Shown here: positions 44,640 through 52,968 of the stretch, piece by piece
Position numbering within the stretch: the first letter of the stretch is position 1
Layout: every line of letters begins with the position of its first letter
DNA from: Streptomyces sp. B21-083
GTDB taxonomy: Bacteria; Actinomycetota; Actinomycetes; Streptomycetales; Streptomycetaceae
Direction of reading: 5' to 3'
Length of the DNA: 64,000 nucleotides
Assembly (NCBI RefSeq): GCF_036898825.1
Contig: NZ_JARUND010000002.1
Location: forward strand, 868,001-932,000
Notes under the pieces: generated by a model
What the model was told of the DNA's origin: nothing
Databases searched by the model: none
What the model saw: the letters and a program-made list of their open reading frames with translations, nothing else
Translations under genes and position numbers: made by a program

Positions 44640-44912
44640 CGGTCGAACAGGCGGGCGTCGGCTCGGTGGCCTGCACGCCCAGGGGTTCCTGACGGCCGAT
44701 CGACTGGGCCAGTGTCAACGTGGGTGGCGTCGGACGACCTCCTGGAGGCGGCCGGTGTGATGGGCCTCGGTCACGTCGAACGGTTCGGCGGTGAGCATCC
44801 AGCACCGGCTTGGACAGCCGACGGCCCTCCACCTGCCACAGGTCGATACCTCCGTCGGACACCGGATCGGTGCCCTGGGGCTTGCGCTTGTGCGGCCGGT
44901 TGAGGCCGATCA
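44640..44912 (-). pseudogene. Enoyl-CoA hydratase, heavily decayed (copy A)
   Basis: Pieces in changing frames keep the family order: VIGLNRPHKR, then GGIDLWQVEGRRLSKPV, then AEPFDVTEAHHTGRLQEVV, then LTLAQSIGRQEPLGVQAT. Between them most of the crotonase core, including the oxyanion-hole segment, is missing. The same kind of remnant sits behind MaoC in copy B (54.99 kb), showing a shared ancestor gene. Confidence 0.65.
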
Positions 44913-44967
44913 CACCAGCACCGGGCCCGCGCACGTCGGATGTCGCGGTCTCGTCCTTGGGGGTCAG

Positions 44968-45150
44968 CCGACGAGGACCGAGACGATCTCAGCGACGCAG
45001 ACGGGCGAGTCGCCGTCCTTCCACTCTACGGTGACGCGGAAAACGACCTGGGCCCCGTGCTGTCCCCGCTGGAACCCGGCGAGTTCGACGGTCGCCCGCA
45101 ACCGTGCGCCGACGGGGGCGGGTGCCGGGTAACGGCCCTTGTTGCTGTCA
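44968..45150 (-). pseudogene. MaoC-family dehydratase, last third only
   Basis: The frame SNKGRYPAPAPVGARLRATV followed by ELAGFQRGQHGAQVVFRVTV and ending VCVAEIVSVLVG aligns with the final 60 residues of the intact MaoC at 55.3 kb. It begins directly at the stop codon of acyl-CoA dehydrogenase A, so the upstream part of MaoC and the three genes before it were deleted. Confidence 0.8.
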
Positions 45151-46881
45151 TACGATCTCTCCGGCTTGGATGACGTCGGTCAGCGAGTCGATGCGGCTGA
45201 GGCTGTGGGCGCCGTAGAAGTCGGCGTCCAGGAGACGGCGGGCGGTGTCGGCGTCCTCGGGCAGATCGAGGGCCGCGGTCAGGATGCGGGCGTGCATCCA
45301 TCCGCCGGCGAGCAGGCCCCACTGCGTGAGGTAGGGGACACCACCCGCGAGCATGTCGCGTGGGTTGTTCTTGGCCTGCCGGAGCAGGGCCGCGGTGGCC
45401 TCGCGGCCGGAGGCGATCGCCAGGTCCAGTCGTTCGACGGTGCGCTTCGCGACCGGGTGGTCGTGGCGGCGCAGCGGCTCCAGAGAGGCTTCGACGAGCG
45501 CGTAGGCCGCTTCGGCGGTGGCGCCGCCGTCGCGTGCCAGTTTCCTGCGGGTGAGGTCGTTGGCCTGGATCGCGGTGGTGCCTTCGTAGATGGGCAGGAT
45601 CCGTACGTCGCGCAGGTACTGGGCGGCGCCGGTCTCCTCGATGAAGCCCATCCCGCCATGCACCTGGATGCCGTCCGAGGTGATCTGCACGGAGTTCTCC
45701 GTCAGCCAGCCCTTGAGGATCGGCACGAAGAAGTCCGCCAGCTGGAACGCCTCGGCCGACTGTTCGGCACGGGCCAGGTCGAGCCAGGCCGACACCTGGA
45801 CCTGCAGCGCGCGCATCGCCGAGGTGGTGCTGCGCATTGACAACAACAGCCGTCGCACGTCGGGGTGTTCGGCGATCGGGGTGCCCGCCGGGCGGCCCGC
45901 CACGGATCCCTGGACGCGCTCGGCCGCGTATGCCTCGGCGCGCTGGAAGGCCCGGTCGGAGCCGCCCAGGCCCTGGGCGGCGACGCCGAGCCGGGCGGCG
46001 TTCATCATCACGAACATCGCTTCCAGGCCCCGGTTCTGGGCTCCGACGAGCCAGCCCGTGGCGTCGTCGTAGTCGAGGACACAGGTGGGGCTCGCGTGGA
46101 TGCCGAGCTTGTGCTCCAGGGACACTGTGTGGACGGTGTTGCGTTCGCCGAGGCCGCCGTCGGCCGTCGGGAAGAACTTCGGCGCGACGAACAGCGAAAG
46201 TCCTCCGAGCCCTTCGGGCGCGCCCTCGGTGCGGGCCAGCACCAGGTGCACGATGTTCTCGGTGAGGTCGTGGTCGCCCCAGCTGATGAAGATCTTCTGG
46301 CCCTTGATCGCCCAGCTGCCGTCGGGGCGCGGCCGGGCGATGGTGCGGATGCCTGCCAGGTCGGTGCCGGACTGCGGCTCCGTCAGGTTCATCGTGCCGG
46401 TCCACCGGCCCGACGCCAGCGGCGGTAGGTAGACCTTCTTGATCTCGTCGCTTGCGGCCGCCGACAGCGCATAGGCGGCTCCGGCGGTCAGACCGGGCCC
46501 GACGGCGAAGGCCATGTTGGCTGCGGACCAGATCTCGGTAACCGCTGTGGTCACCACACTGGGCATGCCCTCTCCGCCCGCTTCGCGCGGCAGGCCGATG
46601 CCGGCCCAGCCGCCCTCGGCGAACGCCTTGTACGCCTCGGTGAAACCGGGGGCGGTGGTCACCTTGCCGTCGGTGAGCGTGTTGCCTGCCCGGTCGCCGA
46701 TGGCGTTGAGGGGGTCGAGGACCTCGGAGGCGAACGTGCCGGCATGGCTGAGGACTTCACGGATGTCGTCCAGGTCCACTTCCCCGCCGGTGGTGGCGTC
46801 CAGGACGTGCTGCCCGTCGATGACATGGCGGAGCAGGAAGTCGTATTCCCCCACGGGGGCCTTGTAGCCGCTCATCGTCAC
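45148..46881 (-). CDS. Acyl-CoA dehydrogenase, copy A
   Basis: 577 residues, first oxidation step of beta-oxidation with FAD. An N-terminal dehydrogenase extension (to ~60) precedes the acyl-CoA dehydrogenase core: GWAGIGLPREAGGEGMPSVV, MNLTEPQSGTDLAGIRT, IKGQKIFISWGDHDLTENIV, and the C-terminal helices with GIQVHGGMGFIEETGAAQYL where the catalytic Glu region lies. It belongs to the large FadE type. The start overlaps the SDR stop (ATGA). The last 607 bases are almost identical to copy B. Confidence 0.92.
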   Translation of the reverse strand: MTMSGYKAPVGEYDFLLRHVIDGQHVLDATTGGEVDLDDIREVLSHAGTFASEVLDPLNAIGDRAGNTLTDGKVTTAPGFTEAYKAFAEGGWAGIGLPREAGGEGMPSVVTTAVTEIWSAANMAFAVGPGLTAGAAYALSAAASDEIKKVYLPPLASGRWTGTMNLTEPQSGTDLAGIRTIARPRPDGSWAIKGQKIFISWGDHDLTENIVHLVLARTEGAPEGLGGLSLFVAPKFFPTADGGLGERNTVHTVSLEHKLGIHASPTCVLDYDDATGWLVGAQNRGLEAMFVMMNAARLGVAAQGLGGSDRAFQRAEAYAAERVQGSVAGRPAGTPIAEHPDVRRLLLSMRSTTSAMRALQVQVSAWLDLARAEQSAEAFQLADFFVPILKGWLTENSVQITSDGIQVHGGMGFIEETGAAQYLRDVRILPIYEGTTAIQANDLTRRKLARDGGATAEAAYALVEASLEPLRRHDHPVAKRTVERLDLAIASGREATAALLRQAKNNPRDMLAGGVPYLTQWGLLAGGWMHARILTAALDLPEDADTARRLLDADFYGAHSLSRIDSLTDVIQAGEIV

Positions 46882-47669
46882 TCGCCCCCCAGGTCGATGC
46901 CGAGGGTGGTGCTCAGGCCGCCGTCGAGCGGGATGATGGCACCGGTCATGTAGTTCGTGGCCCGTGAGGAGAGGTAGACCGCCGCGGCCGCGACGTCCTC
47001 GGTACGGCCGATGCGGCCCACCGGGCTCGCCGCCACCAGCTGGTCGCCCAGCTCCTTCAGCGGACCTTCCATCATCTTGGAGGGGAAGGGTCCCGGGGCG
47101 ATGGCGTTGACCAGGATCGACGGGGACAGCTCCGCTGCCATGTGCCGGGTCAGGTGGTGGACGGCGGCTTTCGAGGCGGAGTAGGAGTAGTTGCCGAAGC
47201 CGGGCACGATGTTGCCGTCGATCGAGCCGATGTTGATGACGCGGGCCGGGTTGTCGGGCGTCGAGGCGGCTTCGAGCAGGGGGCGCGCGGCCCGGGTCAG
47301 GTTGAACGGTGCCTTGAGGTTGGTGCCGAGAACGCGGTCCCAGGCCTTGTCCGGGAAGTCGTCGAACGAAGCGCCCCAGGTGGTGCTGGCGTTGTTGACG
47401 AGGATGTGCAGCGCGGGCTCCTGGCTTCGCACCTCCTCGATCAGGGCCCGGCAGCCGTCCTCGGTGCTGACGTCGGCGGGGATCGCCTTGATCGCGCCGT
47501 ACTGCGACAGTTCCTTCTCCGCGGTGGCGCAGGCGTCGGCCTTGCGGGAGGAGATGTACACGCGGGCGCCGGCCCGCAGCAGTCCTTCGGCGATCATGTA
47601 GCCGATGCCACGGCTACCGCCGGTGACCAGGGCAGTCTTGCCCTCGACCGAAAACAGGTCGGGAAACAT
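46878..47669 (-). CDS. Short-chain dehydrogenase/reductase, copy A
   Basis: 263 residues. The NAD(P) motif VTGGSRGIGYMIAEGLLRAG, the NNAS motif (ILVNNASTTWGASFDDFPDK; most SDRs have NNAG), Ser in INIGSIDG, and YSYSASKAAVHHLTRH (Tyr, Lys) give a complete active site. Likely a 3-hydroxyacyl-CoA or 2,4-dienoyl-CoA type step. ATG 47669 has GGAG six bases upstream. It precedes acyl-CoA dehydrogenase A with a 4-bp overlap. Confidence 0.9.
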   Translation of the reverse strand: MFPDLFSVEGKTALVTGGSRGIGYMIAEGLLRAGARVYISSRKADACATAEKELSQYGAIKAIPADVSTEDGCRALIEEVRSQEPALHILVNNASTTWGASFDDFPDKAWDRVLGTNLKAPFNLTRAARPLLEAASTPDNPARVINIGSIDGNIVPGFGNYSYSASKAAVHHLTRHMAAELSPSILVNAIAPGPFPSKMMEGPLKELGDQLVAASPVGRIGRTEDVAAAAVYLSSRATNYMTGAIIPLDGGLSTTLGIDLGGE

Positions 47670-47770
47670 GGGGTGCTCCAAATGGGTAGTGCGATCAAGG
47701 GCCCGCGAAGTGGGGGTGCGACGGGCGCCCAGGCCCGGCGGTGGTGACGGAGCCCAGGGGGCAGCAGGCG

Positions 47771-49636
47771 TCAAGCCCGCTGGTACAGCGCCTCGATGTG
47801 GTCCTGGTAACGCTCGGTGATCACCGGTCGGCGCATCTTCAGCGACGGGGTGAGCTCACCGGATTCCACGCTCCAGGGCGAGGCAAGGAGGACGAAACGC
47901 TTGATCTGCTCGGGCCTGGACAGCCGGTCGTTGGCCTCGTCGACGATGGCCTGGGCCCGGGCGCGGACCTCGGTGTGTGCGAGGAGCTTCTCGATGGAGG
48001 TTTCCTCGATGCCCTGCGCAGTGGCGAATGCCTTGAGCGCCTCAGGGTCCACCGTCAGGAGAGCGACGAGGTAGGGCTGTGCCTCGCCCACGACCATGAC
48101 CAGGTCGATGAAGTCGCGTCCGGCGATGAGGGATTCGATCCCGGTGGGCGCGATGTTCTTGCCGGCGGAGCTGACGAGGATTTCTTTCTTCCGGTCCGTG
48201 ATGTGCAGCCGCCCGGCCTTGTCGAGGTGCCCCATGTCTCCGGTGCGCAGCCAGCCGTCTGCCGTGAGGAGTTCGGCCGTGGCGTGTGCGAGGTTGCGGT
48301 ATCCGGGGGTGTTGCTGGGGCTGTGGATCTCAATTTCACCGTCCGGGGCGATGCGGACCCTGGTTCCGGGCAGGGGCAGTCCCACGCTGCCGCGACTCTG
48401 GCCGCCGGGCCGATCGAGCACGGCCACTCCGCCTGTCTCGGTCAGTCCGTAGCCGTTGTGGATGTAGATCCCGAGTGAGGCGAAGAACTCGGCGACGTTC
48501 TCCCTCATGGGGGCGGCGGCGGTGCATGCCAACGCCTGGTCGAGGCCGAGCATGACACGTATGTCCCGCAGCACTCCCTCGCGTGCGCGTTGGGCTGCGG
48601 TGCGCAGCTCGGCCGGCACGGGAGCGTCGTCGATGATCAGTCGCCATTCCTCGATCAACGTCTGCCGGTCCGCCTGCAGGGCTTGATGATGGCTGTCCAT
48701 CATCGGTGAAGCCAACAACGCCTGAGCGCCCTGGCCCAGTTTCTCCCAGACACGAGGCACGGTCAGGAGACAGCTGGGGCGGTGCGTCCGCAGGCTGTCG
48801 GGCAGATCATTCGGATCCGTAGCGCACCACACGTGACCGCCCAGGTGCAGCGTCAGGTAGACGCTCCACAGCCGTTCGGCCACGTGGGCCAAGGGCAGTG
48901 AGGAGGCGACCCGGTAGTCGTGGTCGAAGCCCCCGGTACGCACCATGGCCTCGGCGTTCCACAGCAGGTTGTGGTGCGTGAGAATGACTCCCTTGGGCTG
49001 TCCCGTTGTCCCAGAGGTGTAGATGTAGGTGAGGGGGGCGTCGGGGCGGAGGGAGGCGCAACGCCGTTCGATCTCGTCCCTCAGGAAGTGCCGGTGACGT
49101 GCGCCGTCGGCCACCAGTTCCTGCCACGTCGTCGCCGGCGACGTTTCGGTAGGCGTGTGCGCGGGGGCGTCGCCGGGGCGGGCGGGAAGCATGATGAGGT
49201 GCGGAGCGTGTTCCGCTACCCATGGCACCTTCTCGATCCGCTCCCTCGCCGTCTCCTCGACGACGATGAGGTGCGGCTCCGCATCACGGACCACGTGGTC
49301 CAACTGCTCGATGGACAGGGTCGGATACAGGCTGACCGCAGCCGCTGCGCAGTGGGAGGCGGCCAGGTCTGCCGCCAGGTGCTCGACGCGATTACCCGCG
49401 AGGATCGCGATCGTCCCACCGGGTTCCAGGCCCAGCCGCAGGTAGCCGGCCGCCGTGTCGAGTACCAGTTCGCGGTACTCCTGCCAGGTCAGCGTGGTGA
49501 CGGTGCCCTCAGCGGCTCTCCAGGAAACGGCGGGATACGTTGCTCTGTCCACCGCGCGTGCGGCCAGGAGACAGGGGAGAGTGCCTGGGGCGCCCCAGCC
49601 CTCCGGGGGGTCCTTCGGGGCTGCGGCGGCCATCAC
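47771..49636 (-). CDS. Long-chain fatty-acid-CoA ligase, copy A
   Basis: 621 residues, AMP-forming activation of fatty or related acids with CoA. The P-loop motif is YIYTSGTTGQPKGVILTHHN; the A5 motif is NGYGLTETGG; the A7-A8 region is DGWLRTGDMGHLDKAGRLHI; the A10 lysine lies in ELTPSLKMRR. N-terminal residues match FadD15-like enzymes. GTG 49636 overlaps the hydratase stop (GTGA). Part of the hydratase-ligase-SDR-dehydrogenase operon. Confidence 0.93.
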   Translation of the reverse strand: MMAAAAPKDPPEGWGAPGTLPCLLAARAVDRATYPAVSWRAAEGTVTTLTWQEYRELVLDTAAGYLRLGLEPGGTIAILAGNRVEHLAADLAASHCAAAAVSLYPTLSIEQLDHVVRDAEPHLIVVEETARERIEKVPWVAEHAPHLIMLPARPGDAPAHTPTETSPATTWQELVADGARHRHFLRDEIERRCASLRPDAPLTYIYTSGTTGQPKGVILTHHNLLWNAEAMVRTGGFDHDYRVASSLPLAHVAERLWSVYLTLHLGGHVWCATDPNDLPDSLRTHRPSCLLTVPRVWEKLGQGAQALLASPMMDSHHQALQADRQTLIEEWRLIIDDAPVPAELRTAAQRAREGVLRDIRVMLGLDQALACTAAAPMRENVAEFFASLGIYIHNGYGLTETGGVAVLDRPGGQSRGSVGLPLPGTRVRIAPDGEIEIHSPSNTPGYRNLAHATAELLTADGWLRTGDMGHLDKAGRLHITDRKKEILVSSAGKNIAPTGIESLIAGRDFIDLVMVVGEAQPYLVALLTVDPEALKAFATAQGIEETSIEKLLAHTEVRARAQAIVDEANDRLSRPEQIKRFVLLASPWSVESGELTPSLKMRRPVITERYQDHIEALYQRA

Positions 49637-50427
49637 TTTCCCTCGAAGACGATGTCGGCGTGGTTCTTGAGGAATTCCCGCGAGCCCTGGCTCAGCAGCA
49701 GGCCTACGCCGTGCTGCATGTCCCGGGTGTCGAACAGCGAGGTGGCCGCGTCCAGGACGAAGCGGTCGGTCTCGCGCGGGCCGTGTGCGAGGGAATGGTT
49801 CACGAGGCGCTTGCTGACGGCGTGCGCGCGGGTCGGGCCCTTGGCCAGCCGCTGCGCCCAGGCCAGGGATTCATCCCGCAGCTGGTCACCGGGAACGACA
49901 CGGTTGATGATGTTCCACCGCTCGAACGTCTCGGCCGGGTACTGGTCACCGGAGAAGGTGATCTCCAGAGCACGGGCGGAACCGCACCGCTCGGCAAGGC
50001 GGTAGACGCCGCCGAGGAAGGTAGCGGCACCGATCAGGGCCTCGACCTGAGCGAACTTGGTGCCCTCGGCGGCGATGACCAGATCCGCAGCGAGAGCGAT
50101 CTCCAGTCCAGCGGCCAGGCAGAGACCCTGAACAGCGGCTATCACGGGGAACGGTGCGTCTTCGATGGCACCGATGAGCGGCATGACCTGTCCGAACAGC
50201 TCACGTGCATCGGTCGCGGAGCGCCCGGCGAAGAGGTTCACATCGGCTCCGCCGGAGAAGATCGGACCGTCGGCCTGGATCAACAGGGCCCGCTTCCCTT
50301 CCTCCTTCGCCCTCCGGAGTCCCGCCTCCAGGCCGTCGCTGATGCTGGAGTCGAAGAGGTTGGCCGGCGGGTTGGTCAAGGTCACCACGGCGACGTCGCC
50401 GATGGCCTCGTACTTGGTCTGGCTCAT
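49633..50427 (-). CDS. Enoyl-CoA hydratase/isomerase, copy A
   Basis: 264 residues, crotonase fold hydrating enoyl-CoA. The oxyanion-hole segments are IQADGPIFSGGADVNLFAGR and AAVQGLCLAAGLEIALAADL; the usual catalytic Glu region is present as FAQVEALIGAATFLGGVYRL. Starts ATG 50427 with AGGAGACATGC upstream. It is the promoter-proximal gene of copy A and diverges from the TetR gene over 187 bases. Confidence 0.92.
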   Translation of the reverse strand: MSQTKYEAIGDVAVVTLTNPPANLFDSSISDGLEAGLRRAKEEGKRALLIQADGPIFSGGADVNLFAGRSATDARELFGQVMPLIGAIEDAPFPVIAAVQGLCLAAGLEIALAADLVIAAEGTKFAQVEALIGAATFLGGVYRLAERCGSARALEITFSGDQYPAETFERWNIINRVVPGDQLRDESLAWAQRLAKGPTRAHAVSKRLVNHSLAHGPRETDRFVLDAATSLFDTRDMQHGVGLLLSQGSREFLKNHADIVFEGK

Positions 50428-50449
50428 GCATGTCTCCTGAACTGAACGT

Positions 50450-50513
50450 CGTCGACTGAACTGTCGACAGAGCGCCGGGCAACCTCCCCGGCACCCGCTA
50501 GACTAAGTCGACT
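50450..50513. promoter_or_regulatory. Cluster of GTCGAC palindromes in the TetR/hydratase intergenic region
   Basis: Palindromic sites occur at 50451-50456 (GTCGAC), 50461-50470 (CTGTCGACAG, perfect 10 bp) and 50506-50513 (AGTCGACT). A heptamer CTAGACT is directly repeated at 50498 and 50512. Related sites (TCGACT and TCGACAG) precede copy B at 63975-63996. Likely operator of the divergent TetR regulator on both clusters. Confidence 0.6.
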
Positions 50514-50614
50514 AGACTGAACCGTCAAGAAAAGCTCGAAGGCTCGACCCGCACGCGACGCCGCTATGATTGAGGCCGCATAATGTAGTACCCCCGAAGC
50601 CATCAGGAGTGCCG

Positions 50615-51223
50615 GTGAGCCCGCAACAGCGGACCGAGATGTCGCACAAGGAACGCCTGCTCAGGCAGGGCATGAGGCATTTCTACGCGCACGGCTACCA
50701 CGGCACTACGGTGGACGCCGTCCTCGACGCCTCAGGAGTCCCAAAAGGTTCCTTCTATCACCATTTCGGGTCCAAAGAGGCGTTCAGCAAGGCAGTGCTC
50801 AAGCGCTACATGGAATTTCAGCTTAATCTGCTGCAAAAGTGGGCCGAGCGAAATGACATCTCCACGACGGAGAAGCTGAGCGGCTATTTTGACGAAATGG
50901 TGAAGGCATTCATCAGCTCGGGCTATCAGCGGGCCTGCCTGGCCGGGAAGTTTTCCACGGAGGTGTCCGCCACGTCGGAAAGCTTCCGAGCTGTACTGGA
51001 AAGCGACCTGCGGGACTGGCGCACGGATCTCGTCAGAGTCCTCAGGCAAGGACAGGACCAAGGCGACGTGCGCAAAGACCGTTCGGCAGAGGAACTGGCC
51101 GATGCGCTGCTGGCCATGATCCAGGGCGCCTTTGTGATCGCCCTCTCCTCGCGAGAGGAAGCATCACTCAACGCCATCACCACCACCATCCCCCTGCTTG
51201 TCCAGGCCCCTTCGGCGACTTGA
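50615..51223 (+). CDS. TetR/AcrR-family transcriptional regulator
   Basis: 202 residues. The N-terminal helix-turn-helix reads GMRHFYAHGYHGTTVDAVLD, SGVPKGSFYHHFGSKEAFSK. The C-terminal ligand domain resembles the TetR_C family with Cys-containing helix YQRACLAGKFSTEVSATSES. GTG 50615 has AGGAG five bases upstream; an in-frame extension to 50570 crosses the promoter. Probably represses the fatty-acid clusters and responds to acyl-CoA. Confidence 0.9.
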   Translation: MSPQQRTEMSHKERLLRQGMRHFYAHGYHGTTVDAVLDASGVPKGSFYHHFGSKEAFSKAVLKRYMEFQLNLLQKWAERNDISTTEKLSGYFDEMVKAFISSGYQRACLAGKFSTEVSATSESFRAVLESDLRDWRTDLVRVLRQGQDQGDVRKDRSAEELADALLAMIQGAFVIALSSREEASLNAITTTIPLLVQAPSAT

Positions 51224-51811
51224 CGCCGAAGAAGCGAACAGCCCGAAAGCGGCCTGTACGGGTGCAAGTTGCATGCCGGTTGCGCCTTCCTTCTGAACCT
51301 GCAGGCAGGTCGCCCTCCCTGCAGGGGCATCGAGGTGAGCGCCTACTTCCTGCTGGACATAAGCGGCCTTCTCGGGTCTGCGCGGGATGGAGACTTCGCG
51401 GAAGGGCCGAGCGTCGTCGCTCGGGGCGATCACAGGGCGTGATAGGCGTACGTGCTGTTCGGTTTCCACAGCGCGCGGGTCCACGATCCCTCCGGTGACT
51501 CGGTCGTTCTCCAGACCTGTTGACCGGGAGCCGGTGGGCAAGCGGTTCACTGCCTCCGTCGTACTCGCCGACGACCTCGGCGTGCCCGCCGCCGGCCGCC
51601 AGGCCAGGTGAGGCCACGCTGAAAGGGTCAGGGGCGGGGTGTTCTTGTGTCCTTGGAGGCCGGGGCAGCGGAACGAACCCGAAGGAGTCCTTCGGGTTCG
51701 TGGGACGGAGCAAAGGTCCACCGCCCGCGGGAATTTGCTCCATCTCGCGTCGGATCCGCCCGGTCAGAGCGTCCCGGATCTGGCCGACGTCACCGCAGTC
51801 AACTCAACGGG
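51224..51811. other. Gene-poor stretch containing a strong hairpin
   Basis: About 590 bases. Minus-strand and plus-strand frames exist, but I recognise no family and no ribosome site. It contains the palindrome at 51674-51700. It may be the eroded remains of genes between the clusters. Confidence 0.5.
51674..51700. terminator. 13-bp perfect inverted repeat with one-base spacer
   Basis: CGAACCCGAAGGA and its exact complement around a single G. Lies between the TetR gene end and the minus-strand NTF2-like gene end, so it can terminate both. No U-tract. Confidence 0.65.
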
Positions 51812-52246
51812 TCAGCTGTTCGACGAGCGGTGTTCGACGGCGTCTGTACCCTCGACGATCCACTTCAGGTGGTGCGTGTCGACGTACTCGCGCATGTAGG
51901 CGATCTTGCCGGCATGGACGTCGAGGTGGAATGCCACGTGGTTGTCGTACGTGCGATTGTCCGGAGTTTTTCCGCCGACGTGCAACTCGATCGCGGCCCG
52001 GTTTCCGTCGGCGATGATGTTCTCGATGCGGCTGTAGTGGCCGTGCGTTACTGCGGCGGCCAGCACCGCCATCAACTGACTCACCTCGTGAATCCGGTAC
52101 GGTCGCGCGAGGGAAAACTCCTCGGCATGCCCGAGCAGATGCCAGCGGGCATCTTCCGCGAAAAGGCCGAGCGCCTCATCTACGCGGCCGGTCGTGAGGG
52201 TTTCAATGAACTGCGTTGCTAGCTGACGAGTTTCATCGGTCGTCAT
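51812..52246 (-). CDS. NTF2-like (SnoaL/polyketide-cyclase-type) protein
   Basis: 144 residues: RQLATQFIETLTTGRVDEAL, LFAEDARWHLLGHAEEFSLA, AIELHVGGKTPDNRTYDNHV and EYVDTHHLKWIVEG. A cone-shaped NTF2 fold that binds or isomerises small hydrophobic molecules. ATG 52246 overlaps the stop of the luciferase-like remnant (ATGA). Possible role in the nearby acyl-CoA or steroid-like catabolism; inference. Confidence 0.85.
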   Translation of the reverse strand: MTTDETRQLATQFIETLTTGRVDEALGLFAEDARWHLLGHAEEFSLARPYRIHEVSQLMAVLAAAVTHGHYSRIENIIADGNRAAIELHVGGKTPDNRTYDNHVAFHLDVHAGKIAYMREYVDTHHLKWIVEGTDAVEHRSSNS

Positions 52247-52908
52247 CTGGACTCCTCTGTGGGTTGGTGTGTTGCCGTGCTCTGATACTGAGTGGGACCT
52301 GATGGTGGGCTTGTTAGCCCTGGGGGACGCCGGCCGGTATCCGGTAGAGGGGTCACCGCCATTGCCGGATAGTGGTTGGCGGGGCCCTCCTGGGCGGTCG
52401 GAGGGATGTCAGTGTGCGGAGGGAAGGCTGCGGAGCCGACGGTCAGCGCGACGGAGCGCAGCCGGTCTTCGAGGTCGGGCATCTGGTGGGCGGTGATGAT
52501 CTCGTCGGCTTCGACGGCCTGTGCGAGGTCATCGAGGTAGCGGGCGACGTCGTTCGGGTCCCCGACCGCGGTGTAGTGCAGCAGTTTGTCGACCTGCTCC
52601 CCGATGGGTCCGCTGAGGAGCTCGTCGGCGGCGTCCTCGTCAATGTCGGTCTGGACGGGGAGTCTGGGTCGCGCCATGCCCGAGGCCATGGTGCGGCGGA
52701 TGGAGAGGAGGGCCTGCTGGGCGCGCTCCGTCGTGTCGGCCGCGACGACGTTGGCGCCCACCACGAGGTAGGGCTCTGCCAGGTCCGCACTGGGTCGGAA
52801 GGCTTGGCGGTAGGTCTCGGCGGCCTGTTCGAGCAGGTAAAGCCGATCGGGCAGGTGTGGTGACGCTGCGCCCACGGCCGAGCCCTGGTGGTGTGCGCGC
52901 CCCGTCAT
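52243..52908 (-). pseudogene. Luciferase-like (LLM) flavin oxidoreductase, C-terminal part only
   Basis: The first ~150 residues (AAETYRQAFRPSADLAEPYL, VVGANVVAADTTERAQQALL, IGEQVDKLLHYTAVGDPNDV, EADEIITAHQMPDLEDRLRS) are the C-terminal third of bacterial luciferase-like monooxygenases. The TIM-barrel front with the FMN site is absent; the reading frame starts at ATG 52908 just before this part. A Pro-rich tail of ~60 residues follows. Confidence 0.75.
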
Positions 52909-52968
52909 AGGAAACCCGGACGGGGCGACCTGGCAGGCCCCGTCCGGGCGGATGTTGGGTACCGTCCG

